59,833 bases of DNA from Lachnospiraceae bacterium (GCA_004556655.1 SFGF01000013.1:1-59833), one strand, 5' to 3'. Shown: positions 15,998 to 25,292, counted from the first letter of the stretch. Program-made: numbers and translations. The notes: generated by a model not told the origin, from the sequence alone.

Positions 15998-17281
15998 ATG
16001 AGAGCGGTAAATGTAGCAGAAGCTGTAAAAAGTGAAAAGGCATTAGATTTATTCAAGCAGATGTATGGGGAAAATCGTGCGGAAAGTAACGCAAAAAGAT
16101 ATGAGATGGTAGCGGAAGGTTTTGCAAAAGAGTTCGGAGATAAAGAGTTTGAGTTCTTTACTTCTCCGGGAAGAACTGAGATCGGAGGCAATCATACCGA
16201 CCATAACCACGGAAAGGTTCTGGCTGGCAGTGTTCATCTGGACTGCGTGGCAGCTGCAGCACCAAACGGAACGAATACCGTGACACTGATCAGCGAGACT
16301 TATAACCAGCATCTGGTGATTGATCTGGATAATCTGGCACCTACCGAGAAAACGACAGGAACAGAACCGCTGTTAAAAGGTATCTTTGCAGGACTTCTGG
16401 AAAAAGGTTATAAGGTAGAAGGTTTTGATGCTTATACAACTTCCAATGTAATCGGAGGAGCGGGAGTAAGTTCTTCTGCAGCATTTGAGATGCTGGTATG
16501 TGTTATCGTAGATTATCTGTTCAATGAAGGAAATATCGGTGTTGTTGCTTATGCAAAGGCAGGACAGTACGCGGAGAATAAATATTGGCTGAAAGGTTCC
16601 GGACTTCTGGATCAGCTTGCCTGTGCAGTTGGCGGAATGATCACCATTGATTTTGCAGATATTGAAAATCCGAAGATTCGTGAAATCAAATGCAATTTTG
16701 ATGAGATGGGACATGATCTGGTTATTATCAATACCGGAAAAGGACATGCAGATCTGAGTGCTGAATATTCAGCTGTTCCGAATGAAATGAAGAAAGTGGC
16801 CCAGTACTTTGGAAAAGAAGTTCTGGAGCAGATAGATGAAGAAGCGGTGATTGAAAATGTACAGGCTATCCGTAAGTTTGCCGGTGACAGAGCGGTGCTT
16901 CGCGCATTCCATTTCTTTGAGGAAAATAAACGTGTAGATGCAGAGGTAGAAGCACTGGAAGCAAAAGATTTTGATACTTTCCTGAGAAAAGTAACAGAGT
17001 CCGGAGATTCTTCCTGGAAATGGCTGCAGAATTGTTATTGTAATGAAACTCCGGATGAGCAGTCTATCACAGTTGCACTGGCACTTACCAAGTTGTATCT
17101 GGATAAGATCGGTCATGGGGTATGTCGTGTACATGGCGGTGGTTTCGCTGGTGTTATTGCTGCATTCCTGCCAAAAGAGTATACCGATGGATTTACAAAA
17201 TATATTAACAAAGCACTTGGTGAAGGTTCTGCTTATGTAATGCATATCCGTCCACAGGGTGCGATCAGAGTAGAACTGTAA
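15998..17281 (+). CDS. galK: Galactokinase
   Basis: 427 residues, GHMP kinase family. The galactokinase signature appears as GRTEIGGNHTDHNHG near 53-67. The ATP-binding glycine/serine loop is GGAGVSSSAAFE near 153-164, and the C-terminal GHMP motif is HGGGFAGVIAAFLP near 380. Phosphorylates galactose at C1 in the Leloir pathway; galT and galE are not in the window. The ATG at 15998 has AAAGGAG upstream. An earlier in-frame ATG at 15896 lies inside the palindromic repeat and is rejected. The stop overlaps the xylulokinase ATG. Confidence 0.92.
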   Translation: MRAVNVAEAVKSEKALDLFKQMYGENRAESNAKRYEMVAEGFAKEFGDKEFEFFTSPGRTEIGGNHTDHNHGKVLAGSVHLDCVAAAAPNGTNTVTLISETYNQHLVIDLDNLAPTEKTTGTEPLLKGIFAGLLEKGYKVEGFDAYTTSNVIGGAGVSSSAAFEMLVCVIVDYLFNEGNIGVVAYAKAGQYAENKYWLKGSGLLDQLACAVGGMITIDFADIENPKIREIKCNFDEMGHDLVIINTGKGHADLSAEYSAVPNEMKKVAQYFGKEVLEQIDEEAVIENVQAIRKFAGDRAVLRAFHFFEENKRVDAEVEALEAKDFDTFLRKVTESGDSSWKWLQNCYCNETPDEQSITVALALTKLYLDKIGHGVCRVHGGGFAGVIAAFLPKEYTDGFTKYINKALGEGSAYVMHIRPQGAIRVEL

Positions 17282-18756
17282 TGTTGCTGGGAATCGATAT
17301 AGGGACCTCCAGTATCAAGGCTATGGTGATGGAGGAAAGCGGAAACGTTATAGGAATAAAAGCAAAAGGATATGAGGTGCATATCCCCCGGGAAGGATGG
17401 GCAGAGCAGAACCCGCAGGAATGGTGGGAGGCGCTCTGCGAAATCCTACAGGGATTGAAAGCAGAGTATCCGAAAGCGATGAGTCAGATTTCCGGGATTG
17501 GATTTTCCGGTCAGATGCATGGACTGGTGGCTGTAGACAGGGATGGAATTCCTGTACGTCCGGCAATCATATGGATGGATCAGAGAGCGACAGAAGAACT
17601 GGAAGAAATCGGAAAAAAGATTTCCCGGGATGAACAGGTAAAAGTATTTCATAACAGAGTCTTTAATGGTTTTGCGCTTCCCTCTCTTCTCTGGATCAAG
17701 AATCATGAACCAGAGAATTTCACCAGAATCTACAAAGTGTTTCAGCCCAAAGATTATATTCGGTTTCGATTAACGGGAGAAATGGGAACAGAAGCATCGG
17801 ATGCTTCTGCTTCCCTTTTTCTTGATGTGGGAAAAAGAAAATGGGCAGAAAGCTGTCTTGCGAAACTGAATCTTCCGACGGAACTATTGCCGGAATTGGG
17901 GGAATCAACTCATATATCGGGTTATGTAAATCATATGGCGGCGATGGCAACTGGGCTGCGAGAGGGGATTCCTGCAGTTTATGGAGCAGGGGATCAACAG
18001 GCACAGAGTATAGGAAATGGTGCCGTTCGGGAAGGATTGGTGATATCCAATATTGGTACGGGTGCTCAGATTTCCGCCTATGCCGCGAAAAATCTTTATG
18101 ATCCGAAGCTTAGAACTCATACATTTTGCCATGGAATACCGGGTGGTTATACGATTTACGGTGCCATGCTTTCCGGAGGTCTTTCGTTAAAATGGCTGAA
18201 GGAGCAGATTCTCCATGAAAAGAGTTTTGAGAAACTGAGTGGTCTGGCGGAAACTGTGGAACCGGGAAGTGGCGGAATGATTTTTCTGCCTTATCTGGCG
18301 GGTGAACGTACGCCACTTATGAATCCTGATGCAAGAGGTGTGTTTTTCGGCATGTCTCTGGAACATACGGGTGCGCATATGGCGAGGGCAGTCATGGAAG
18401 GAGTGACGTATGCGCTGAGGGATTCTCTGGAAATATTGGAAGAAATGGGGATTTCAGGTGAGAGAATTCTTGCTTCCGGCGGAGCATGTGCGAGTCCTAT
18501 GTGGCTGCAGATTCAGGCAGATATACTTGGAAAAGAAGTACAGGTGTGTCGGACAAAGGAACAGGCATGTCTGGGAGCATGTATCCTTGCCGGTGCCGGA
18601 CTCGGTATTTATGACAGTATTGAACAGGCATGTAAAGAACTGGTGCGATTTGATGAAAAAATATATGAACCGCGCCGGGAGTATGAGCAAATGTATCTGG
18701 AAAACTATGAGAGGTTTCATGGGATTTATGAAGGTACGAAGAAATATCTGAGATAA
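17281..18756 (+). CDS. xylB: Xylulokinase (FGGY carbohydrate kinase)
   Basis: 491 residues. The FGGY N-terminal motif is GIDIGTSSIKAMVM (4-17), the substrate loop is GFSGQMHGLVAVD near 77-89, and WMDQRA is near 96. The C-terminal ATP site contains GGGACASPMWLQIQADILG near 400, with QACLGACILAGAG near 430. The GQMHG loop points to D-xylulose. It overlaps galK by one base (TAATG) with only a weak ribosome-binding site, so translation is probably coupled. No xylose isomerase is nearby, which is odd for a xylose pathway. Another ketose as substrate is possible. Confidence 0.85.
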   Translation: MLLGIDIGTSSIKAMVMEESGNVIGIKAKGYEVHIPREGWAEQNPQEWWEALCEILQGLKAEYPKAMSQISGIGFSGQMHGLVAVDRDGIPVRPAIIWMDQRATEELEEIGKKISRDEQVKVFHNRVFNGFALPSLLWIKNHEPENFTRIYKVFQPKDYIRFRLTGEMGTEASDASASLFLDVGKRKWAESCLAKLNLPTELLPELGESTHISGYVNHMAAMATGLREGIPAVYGAGDQQAQSIGNGAVREGLVISNIGTGAQISAYAAKNLYDPKLRTHTFCHGIPGGYTIYGAMLSGGLSLKWLKEQILHEKSFEKLSGLAETVEPGSGGMIFLPYLAGERTPLMNPDARGVFFGMSLEHTGAHMARAVMEGVTYALRDSLEILEEMGISGERILASGGACASPMWLQIQADILGKEVQVCRTKEQACLGACILAGAGLGIYDSIEQACKELVRFDEKIYEPRREYEQMYLENYERFHGIYEGTKKYLR

Positions 18757-18769
18757 AAAGGGAAACTAT

Positions 18770-20023
18770 ATGGAATATGCAATAACAAAAGAAGACCGTC
18801 AGATTCTGCGTGAACTTGCAAAAAAGCAGCTTGAATTTCATCATAAAGAAAAGAATCAGCAGAGAATCCAGGAATGGTACAGGCATAATGCACTGCAGGG
18901 AACACGTCCAATGATTCATCTGGAGGCAGGTACATTTCAGCATGAATATATGCCGGGACGTCTGCAGTGCCAGGGAGAATTTGCCCGGGAAGTGGAACAG
19001 ACTCTGTATGAGAATTTTCAGAATCAGGAATTGTTTGATGATGACCGGGTGACGCCGGACTGTTACCGGGTAATGTATGATACCTATTTTCGACTCTTTG
19101 ATATTAAAATTGAAGTGGAACATACACAAGAAGAAAGCGTGGGACACCATTTTGTATCCGTGGTAGAAGATTTGGAAGAAGATTACGATAAACTGAAAAA
19201 GAGTGTTTTCGGTGTAAATCTGGAAAGTACGGAGGTAAAAAGACAACAAATCGAAGAGGCGATCGGAGATATTCTGCCGGTAAGGATGTCCATGGATTGT
19301 CTGTACAGTGTTCCGACGCAGATGCTGGTACATTTTATGAGCATGGAAAATATGATGTTCAATATGTACGATTATCCGGAACTTTTTAAAGAAATGATGG
19401 ATCGGATTGCGGAGGATACCTTGTCCTACTACAGATTTCTGGAAGAGAAGAAACTGATTCTCCCTACTGTTTCTTATGAATGGGTAGGCCAGGGAACCTG
19501 GGCTTTTACAGATGAACTTCCGGGATATGACGAAATCGGAAAAAGAGATTTTACAACAAAGGATGTATGGGGATTTATGGATTCGCAGGAGACTGTGGGA
19601 ATTTCCCCACAGATGTATGAAGAGTTCATTTTTCCGTGTTACAAAAAAATATCGGAACAATATGGAATTTTGTCTTATGGATGTTGCGAACCTGTACATC
19701 CCATTTGGGACAGCTGTATCAGCAAATTGAAAAATCTTCGTAAAGTGTCTATTTCACCATGGTGTGACGAGCAGTTCATGGGAGAACGGCTTCGTGGAAG
19801 TAATGTAATCTATCAGAGAAAACCAAGTCCCAACTTTTTGGGAGTGGGAGAAAAACTGGATGAGGATGCACTAAGAAAACATATCGATACGACTCTGGAA
19901 GCGGCAAGAGGCTGTAAATTGGAAATTACGCAAAGAGATGTGTACACGATCAATCATGATCTTTCTAAAGCCCGCAGATATGTGGAAATTCTTCGGGAAG
20001 AAATTGATAAAAAATGGAAATAG
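18770..20023 (+). CDS. Uroporphyrinogen decarboxylase (URO-D) family protein
   Basis: 417 residues with a URO-D/methyltransferase-type TIM barrel: VSYEWVGQGTWAFTDELPG near 228-246, SYGCCEPVHPIWD near 303-315 and YQRKPSPNFLG near 344. Such family members outside haem synthesis are often corrinoid-dependent methyltransferases (MtaA/MtbA type). It lacks recognisable haem-operon neighbours and directly follows two sugar kinases, 13 bases away. It could act on a methylated or methoxylated compound, but no corrinoid protein is seen. True uroporphyrinogen decarboxylase is unlikely because of its length and context. Confidence 0.75.
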   Translation: MEYAITKEDRQILRELAKKQLEFHHKEKNQQRIQEWYRHNALQGTRPMIHLEAGTFQHEYMPGRLQCQGEFAREVEQTLYENFQNQELFDDDRVTPDCYRVMYDTYFRLFDIKIEVEHTQEESVGHHFVSVVEDLEEDYDKLKKSVFGVNLESTEVKRQQIEEAIGDILPVRMSMDCLYSVPTQMLVHFMSMENMMFNMYDYPELFKEMMDRIAEDTLSYYRFLEEKKLILPTVSYEWVGQGTWAFTDELPGYDEIGKRDFTTKDVWGFMDSQETVGISPQMYEEFIFPCYKKISEQYGILSYGCCEPVHPIWDSCISKLKNLRKVSISPWCDEQFMGERLRGSNVIYQRKPSPNFLGVGEKLDEDALRKHIDTTLEAARGCKLEITQRDVYTINHDLSKARRYVEILREEIDKKWK

Positions 20024-20124
20024 TAAAAAAACAGTGTGAAGGTGCAGAAAATAGTCACTTTCATGCTGTTTTTAGCATTTCGAGAGTGTATACATTCTAT
20101 TTTTTAGAAATTTTATAATGTATA

Positions 20125-20245
20125 TGGCGTTTAGCCAAAAGTCACAGCCAGGAGCTGCTTTAGCAGAGAATAACCTTTGCAAAAGGCGGGCTGTGACCTG
20201 CATGGCTGAGTAGATATTGCTGGCCACGGAGTGAACAGTAACGAG
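20125..20245. ncRNA. Possible structured RNA or repeat element in a 380-base gap
   Basis: GTCACAGCC (20141-20149) pairs with GGCTGTGAC (20189-20197). The enclosed part has two hairpins, CTGC-TTTA-GCAG (20155-20166) and CCTTT-GC-AAAAGG (20174-20186), so it can fold as a three-way junction. A small TGGC/GCCA hairpin precedes it (20126-20137), and TGGCCACGG follows. No open frame of note lies here. I do not recognise a named RNA family; it could instead be a dispersed repeat. The remainder of 20024-20404 shows only AT-rich promoter-like DNA near 20290-20340. Confidence 0.4.
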
Positions 20246-20404
20246 TAGATACCTATATGAATAAAAATTTGAAAATATGTATTGTTTTATCTATGTTGAA
20301 ATGATATAATAAATGCAAACACAAAAGATGCAAATACAATGAAAATAGGGGGGTGACGTGAGAGAGTTTTCCGGTTTAAAGTACAGCAGGAGGAAAAAAA
20401 CCAT

Positions 20405-21013
20405 ATGTTTGAACAAAATGATTTCAATCAGCTGGCTGAAATGGTATCCAGAGCAGTCGTATTTCAATTGGATACCAGCATGTTACAATTAGAAAATAAG
20501 ATATGTGACAGGATTTCAGGAGTGGAAACACGGCTGGAAAAAAGAATTACAGAAGTTGAAGCCAAATTTGATGAGAGAATGACAAATTTGGAAATAAAAT
20601 ACGATAATTTGGATAAAAAAGTAACAGAACTTAACGAGAAAGTAGAGAGACTGGACGGGAAAGTGACGGAGCTGGACGAGAAAGTAGAGAAACTGGACGA
20701 GAAAGTGACGGAGCTGGACGGGAAAGTAGAGAAACTGGATGAGAAAGTGACAGAATTGGACGGTAAGGTAGGAAAACTGGAAAAAGATTACGAACAACTT
20801 GATATGAAAGTGTCAATGATTCAAGTCACAGTAGATAACCAGATAAATAAAAATATAAGTATTATTGCGGAAGGTCATCTCTCGTTGAATGAAAAGTTGG
20901 ATAAATCTCTCCAGGTTATGCAGAAACAGGAAATCATGGGTCTGCAGATCACAAGCCTGGAGAGTAAAATACAAATGATAAAAATGCAGTTGGGATATAC
21001 TTGCCAAGAATAA
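20405..21013 (+). CDS. Coiled-coil protein with 14-residue tandem repeats
   Basis: 202 residues with no signal peptide or membrane segment. Residues 40-135 are a continuous heptad coiled coil. Four near-identical 14-residue units (KVTELDEKVEKLDE type) occupy residues 72-127, encoded by 42-base tandem repeats at about 20618-20785. The N-terminus (FNQLAEMVSRAVVFQL) and C-terminus (helical, QKQEIMGLQITSLESK) differ. AGGAGG lies 8 bases before the ATG. It looks like an oligomerising scaffold. The repeat number may vary between strains. Confidence 0.7.
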   Translation: MFEQNDFNQLAEMVSRAVVFQLDTSMLQLENKICDRISGVETRLEKRITEVEAKFDERMTNLEIKYDNLDKKVTELNEKVERLDGKVTELDEKVEKLDEKVTELDGKVEKLDEKVTELDGKVGKLEKDYEQLDMKVSMIQVTVDNQINKNISIIAEGHLSLNEKLDKSLQVMQKQEIMGLQITSLESKIQMIKMQLGYTCQE

Positions 21014-21024
21014 AAAGGATAAAA

Positions 21025-21052
21025 GGGCTGTCGAATGGCAGCCCACTTTGTT
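21025..21052 (+). terminator. Probable terminator after the coiled-coil gene
   Basis: GGGCTG (21025-21030) pairs with CAGCCC (21039-21044) over an 8-base loop, followed by ACTTTGTTGTT. The U-run is interrupted. Confidence 0.5.
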
Positions 21053-21165
21053 GTTAAAAGATAAAACAGTCTGGAAATCATTACCTGTTTGAAAGCGTGC
21101 ATATGGTATGGTATGATAACAGTGTCAAAATAAACATGTAATTATAGAATTCAGGGAGAAAGAAT

Positions 21166-22068
21166 ATGAGATTCATAACATGGAAAACAGGTGCAGTTGT
21201 TATGCTTTCTGCGTTTCTGATGACAGGTTGTACTAATGATAAAGAATCACAGAAGCAAAATGATGCACAGAAAGATATACAAAAAGAAGAGGTACAGCAG
21301 TCAGCGGATTTGGGAACTACTGTGAATACGGAAGAAGAAGTCATCAGTGCCGTTCTTTTATTAAGTAATACTGGTGAGGAATTGTTTGTGGATATTGAAA
21401 ATGACAATCCGTTCTTTGGAACAATACCGGAGGAAATTCTGGACGAGAACGGGGATTTGATCACGGTAGATGAGATGAACAGCGGAGATTTATATTTGGT
21501 ATATGGCAATCAGATTATGACTCGGTCTTATCCGGCTCAATATCCGGGAATTGAAAAACTGGTCAGACGGGAGAGTGCAAATCAGGAATATATTGAAAAA
21601 TATCAGCAGCTTCTCGACCAGTTCTGTCCGGAACCGGATACGACGCAGCCACCGGAACTGTCTGTTGATTATCGACAGCCGGATGCACTGGTGACAGCCG
21701 CTGTGGCAAAAGGAGGATATCAGTGGACAGTACAGAAAACAGAGGGAGAAGCGGAAAGTATAATTGCCGATTCTGCTCATATCCTGGACTGGGGTGAGGA
21801 ACTGACAAGAATCAGCCTTACGGAGGCAACGGATTTTGGCTTGCTGTTTACGTATAATCCTCAGAGTGTGGAAGTAAAACGCTGGCCGGAAAAAGAACGT
21901 CGGGAGCTGCGTTCTTTAGATACGTTTTCGGAAGGTGAAATAGTGGAGACAGAAGAAAATGAAGATGGGTTTGCATTTCATGGAGAACCGGGCTATGTAT
22001 ACCAGATTGTCGGAAACTGGGAAGAAGGAACCGTGGAGTATGGGTTTTGTACGGAAATGAAAAGATAA
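21166..22068 (+). CDS. Lipoprotein of unknown function
   Basis: 300 residues. The signal peptide ends in a lipobox LMTGC with Cys near residue 22, so it is anchored on the outer face of the membrane. A short acidic linker follows (roughly 25-50). The remaining 250 residues show no motif I can name; YRQPDALVTAAVAKGGYQWTV near 170 resembles parts of other Firmicute secreted proteins. A promoter and T-box leader of the next operon follow at once, so it is likely a single-gene unit. Confidence 0.7.
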   Translation: MRFITWKTGAVVMLSAFLMTGCTNDKESQKQNDAQKDIQKEEVQQSADLGTTVNTEEEVISAVLLLSNTGEELFVDIENDNPFFGTIPEEILDENGDLITVDEMNSGDLYLVYGNQIMTRSYPAQYPGIEKLVRRESANQEYIEKYQQLLDQFCPEPDTTQPPELSVDYRQPDALVTAAVAKGGYQWTVQKTEGEAESIIADSAHILDWGEELTRISLTEATDFGLLFTYNPQSVEVKRWPEKERRELRSLDTFSEGEIVETEENEDGFAFHGEPGYVYQIVGNWEEGTVEYGFCTEMKR

Positions 22069-22099
22069 ATAATTCTGCTTCTTTTTTCTGTTAAAGTGG

Positions 22100-22128
22100 T
22101 TGACAAATAAAGTAAAAGAGCATAGAAT
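22100..22128 (+). promoter_or_regulatory. Strong promoter of the T-box/trpXYZ operon
   Basis: TTGACA (22100-22105), exactly 17 bases, TAGAAT (22123-22128). Transcription should begin near 22135, at the start of the T-box leader. Confidence 0.7.
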
Positions 22129-22134
22129 AATACC

Positions 22135-22414
22135 AACAAAAGCAAAACCGACGAGAAAGAAGAGTAAGCTTTAAAAGAAATCGCAGAGAGTGGCAGATGG
22201 TGGAATTGTCATATGGATTTTATTGCTGAATGGCCTTTCGAGGGCAGCCCGAAATGAAAAGAGTAGGCACTGCCGGGAACCAAACCCGTTATCAATAAGG
22301 GGCGTATGTTAGTACGTGTAAAGTGGACGATTCGTCAAATTGAGTGGTACCGCGATAATAAGATTTTATTACCGTCTCAAGCAAGGAAAGCTTGAGGCGG
22401 TTCGTTTTGTTTTT
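22135..22414 (+). promoter_or_regulatory. T-box riboswitch, tryptophan specifier (UGG)
   Basis: The antiterminator carries the canonical T-box core AGTGGTACCGCG at 22343-22354. Stem I contains CAGAGAG followed by ATGGTGGAA in the apical part, and CTGAA-TGG-CCTTTCGAG, in which TGG at 22231-22233 occupies the specifier position. The intrinsic terminator is CCGTCTCAAGC (22372-22382) pairing with GCTTGAGGCGG (22390-22400), followed by a T-rich run to 22414. Uncharged tRNA-Trp would prevent termination. This fits tryptophan-starvation induction of the downstream transporter. Confidence 0.88.
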
Positions 22415-22447
22415 GGGAAAAAATAAAACAAAAAAGGAGAAATAGTT

Positions 22448-23542
22448 ATGAAGAAAAAAGTATTGGCAATGGTATTGGGAATGAGCATGTTGGTATCTAT
22501 GAGTGCATGTGGAAGCAGCAAAACAGAAGAGGTGGCTTCTGACACAGCAGATGTAAAAACAGAAGATACTGCTGAGGATGCAGATGGTGCGGAAGACATC
22601 GAAGAGGAAACATCTGAAGAAGCTGCAGACGCAACTTCCGGTGATACATACAAAATTGCTATTGTAAAACAGATGGATCATGCATCTCTGGATGAGATTG
22701 CAAATGCGATTGCGGCTGAGTTCGATACAATCGCATCTGAAAATGGAATTACCATTGAATATGAAGTTTATTCCGGTCAGGGTGAACAGACTACATTGAA
22801 ACAGATCGGTGATCAGGCGATTGCAGATGGTGTAGATGCCATTGTCCCAATTGCTACTATGGCGGCACAGGTTATGACAGTATGTGCAGAAGAGACACAG
22901 ACACCGGTTGTTTTTGCAGCTATTTCTGATCCGGAAGCAGCAGAACTGACAGATATCGATTATGTAACAGGTACCAGTGATGCACTGAATACAGAGTTTA
23001 TCATGGATATGATGCTTGCGCAGAATCCGGATGTAAAGAAAGTTGGTCTTCTGTATTCCCTGTCTGAAGCAAACTCAACAAAACCGATTGCTGATGCAAA
23101 AGCATATCTGGATGAGAAAGGTATCGAATATACAGAGCAGACAGCAGCTACCAATGATGAAGTAATTGCAGCAGCATCTGCACTGGCAGCAGAAAAAGTG
23201 GATGCAGTCTTCACACCTACAGATAATGTAATCATGGCAGCAGAGCTTGCTATCTATGAAGATCTGGCAAATGCAGGAATTCCTCATTATACAGGAGCTG
23301 ATTCTTTCGTAAGAAATGGTGCATTTACTACCTGTGGTGTTAACTATACAGATCTTGGTACAAAGACAGCAGATCTGGCTTACTCTGCAATCACAGAAGG
23401 AATGGCAGATCTGGAAGATTACTATCTGATGGACGGTGGTATCATCACTGTCAATACAGAAACGGCAGCAACACTGGGTGTTGACTATTCTGTATTTAGT
23501 GATATGGGTGAAGTTGTTGAGGTTACTACAACAGAAGAATAA
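22448..23542 (+). CDS. trpX: Tryptophan ABC transporter substrate-binding lipoprotein (TrpX type)
   Basis: 364 residues. Lipobox SMSAC with Cys near 23, then an acidic linker (about 30-65), then a periplasmic-binding-protein fold of the COG2984 type (KIAIVKQMDHASLDEIANAI, IVPIATMAAQ, PVVFAAISDPEAA, FTPTDNVIMAA). Family members of this operon type are the predicted TrpXYZ tryptophan transporters, and the UGG T-box just upstream supports that substrate. AAAAGGAG precedes the ATG. The permease and ATPase genes follow with short gaps. Confidence 0.87.
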   Translation: MKKKVLAMVLGMSMLVSMSACGSSKTEEVASDTADVKTEDTAEDADGAEDIEEETSEEAADATSGDTYKIAIVKQMDHASLDEIANAIAAEFDTIASENGITIEYEVYSGQGEQTTLKQIGDQAIADGVDAIVPIATMAAQVMTVCAEETQTPVVFAAISDPEAAELTDIDYVTGTSDALNTEFIMDMMLAQNPDVKKVGLLYSLSEANSTKPIADAKAYLDEKGIEYTEQTAATNDEVIAAASALAAEKVDAVFTPTDNVIMAAELAIYEDLANAGIPHYTGADSFVRNGAFTTCGVNYTDLGTKTADLAYSAITEGMADLEDYYLMDGGIITVNTETAATLGVDYSVFSDMGEVVEVTTTEE

Positions 23543-23559
23543 AAAAGGAGGGGCTACTG

Positions 23560-24468
23560 GTGCTTTACATTTTACAAACTGCTCTTGAACTGGGTTTCCT
23601 TTACGCACTGGTTGCCATGGCATTGTTTTTAAGCTATCGTGTGCTTGATATTGCGGATCTTACTACAGACGGCTGCTTTGTATTCGGAGCAGCCGTATCT
23701 GTGACGATGGCTGCAGCCGGGCATCCATTTCTTGCGATTCCGGCGGCTATGGCAGCCGGAGCATCTGCCGGATTTATCACGGCATTTCTTCAGACACGGC
23801 TGGGTGTTCCGCCGATTCTGGCAGGTATCGTTACCAATACGGGTCTGTACACGATCAACTTGATGGTGATGGGCTGGAGTGCAAATGTCAGTCTGCTGAA
23901 GACAGATACGATTTTTTCTTTATTTAAGGGGACAGGGATCGGCGGCGCCTGGAGCGAGGCGGTTCTTGCAGGTGGAATTACGATTCTAATTGGGGTTCTG
24001 CTTGTGTTTTTCCTGGGAACCCGTCTGGGACTTTCTATCCGGGCAACAGGAAACAATATTCATATGGTACGGTCTTCTTCCATTAATCCTACGGTTACCA
24101 TAACGGTAGGTCTTTGTATTTCCAATGCGATGACAGCACTGTCCGGAGCTATGGTGGGACAGTATCAGAACACAGCTGATATCAATGGCGGAACCGGTAT
24201 CGTGGTCATCGGTCTTGCCTGTCTGATTATCGGTGAAACCGTTCTGGGACGGCGTACGATCATAAAAGGTGCTATTGCAGCGGTTGTGGGATCGATTATC
24301 TATCGTTTTATTTATGCTCTTGTTTTGTATACAAAAGTGGTTCCGGTACAGGGACTGAAACTGATTACAGCTATTGTGGTTGGTGTTGCAATTGCATTTC
24401 CTACCATTAAAAGCTGGGTTCTGTTCCAGAAGAGAAAATATGCGGCCAGACGGAAAGGAGGCAATTGA
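23560..24468 (+). CDS. trpY: Tryptophan ABC transporter permease (TrpY type)
   Basis: 302 residues with about eight hydrophobic helices and the branched-chain-amino-acid-like permease pattern (LSYRVLDIADLTTDGCF near 23-39, RATGNNIHMVRSSSINP near 161-177, GLACLIIGE near 222). The GTG start at 23560 follows AAAGGAGGGG. It forms the membrane channel for the binding protein upstream. The ATPase gene follows after one base. Confidence 0.85.
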   Translation: MLYILQTALELGFLYALVAMALFLSYRVLDIADLTTDGCFVFGAAVSVTMAAAGHPFLAIPAAMAAGASAGFITAFLQTRLGVPPILAGIVTNTGLYTINLMVMGWSANVSLLKTDTIFSLFKGTGIGGAWSEAVLAGGITILIGVLLVFFLGTRLGLSIRATGNNIHMVRSSSINPTVTITVGLCISNAMTALSGAMVGQYQNTADINGGTGIVVIGLACLIIGETVLGRRTIIKGAIAAVVGSIIYRFIYALVLYTKVVPVQGLKLITAIVVGVAIAFPTIKSWVLFQKRKYAARRKGGN

Positions 24469-24469
24469 T

Positions 24470-25270
24470 ATGCTGGATATAAAAAGTATTTCCAAGACCT
24501 TTAATCCGGGGACGATCAATGCAAAAACCGCTGTTTCCGGTTTGTCGCTGCATCTGGACAAAGGTGATTTTGTAACCATTATCGGTTCTAATGGCGCCGG
24601 AAAATCTACATTATTTAATGCAATAGCAGGTGTATTTTATGTGGATGATGGTGAAATTTTGCTTGACGGAAAAGACATTACGTTTGTTCCTGAACATAAG
24701 AGAAGCCGTTATATCGGAAGACTGTTTCAGGATCCCATGGGAGGAACGGCTCCGGGGATGACCATAGAAGAAAATCTTGCATTGGCTTATCTTCGAACCA
24801 GTAAGGGAAATAATCCTTTCAGCAGAATTACGAAGAAAGACAAAGCAGCATTCCGGGAGAAACTCAGTCTGCTGGATATGGGACTGGAAGACCGGATGAC
24901 GCAGCCGGTTGGACTTTTGTCAGGAGGACAGAGACAGGCACTGACACTGTTGATGGCAACTATGGTGACACCAAAGATTTTACTGCTGGATGAGCACACA
25001 GCGGCTCTGGATCCGGGTACTGCAGAAAAAGTACTGAAGTTGACAAAAGATATTGTGGAAAAGGATCAGATTACCTGTATGATGATCACACATAATATGC
25101 ATCAGGCATTGGAATTGGGTAATCGGACTTTCCTTATGGCAGACGGAAATATTGTTCTGGATGTCAAGGGAGAAGAGCGTGCGCATCTTACGGTAGATGA
25201 CCTTCTTGCCAAGTTTAAAGAAGGCACAGGAAAAGATTTGGATAACGACAGGATATTATTATCGAATTAA
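24470..25270 (+). CDS. trpZ: Tryptophan ABC transporter ATP-binding protein (TrpZ type)
   Basis: 266 residues. Walker A GSNGAGKST (about 37-45), signature LSGGQRQ (about 144-150), Walker B ILLLDEHTAALDP (about 164-176) and the switch His in MMITHN. The ATG at 24470 follows AAAGGAGG; the longer reading from 24374 runs inside the permease and is rejected. It powers the TrpXY transporter. The C-terminal extension (DDLLAKFKE) is usual for this subfamily. Confidence 0.88.
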   Translation: MLDIKSISKTFNPGTINAKTAVSGLSLHLDKGDFVTIIGSNGAGKSTLFNAIAGVFYVDDGEILLDGKDITFVPEHKRSRYIGRLFQDPMGGTAPGMTIEENLALAYLRTSKGNNPFSRITKKDKAAFREKLSLLDMGLEDRMTQPVGLLSGGQRQALTLLMATMVTPKILLLDEHTAALDPGTAEKVLKLTKDIVEKDQITCMMITHNMHQALELGNRTFLMADGNIVLDVKGEERAHLTVDDLLAKFKEGTGKDLDNDRILLSN

Positions 25271-25292
25271 TAGAATAGTAAGCAGAAGTATG

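Noticed and set aside
18497..19699. Reverse-strand open frame of 400 codons over the URO-D gene
   Set aside because: It lies fully antisense to a well-supported gene and shows no domain.
20618..20785. CRISPR-like array
   Set aside because: The repeats are contiguous 42-base coding units without spacers, in frame with a coiled coil.
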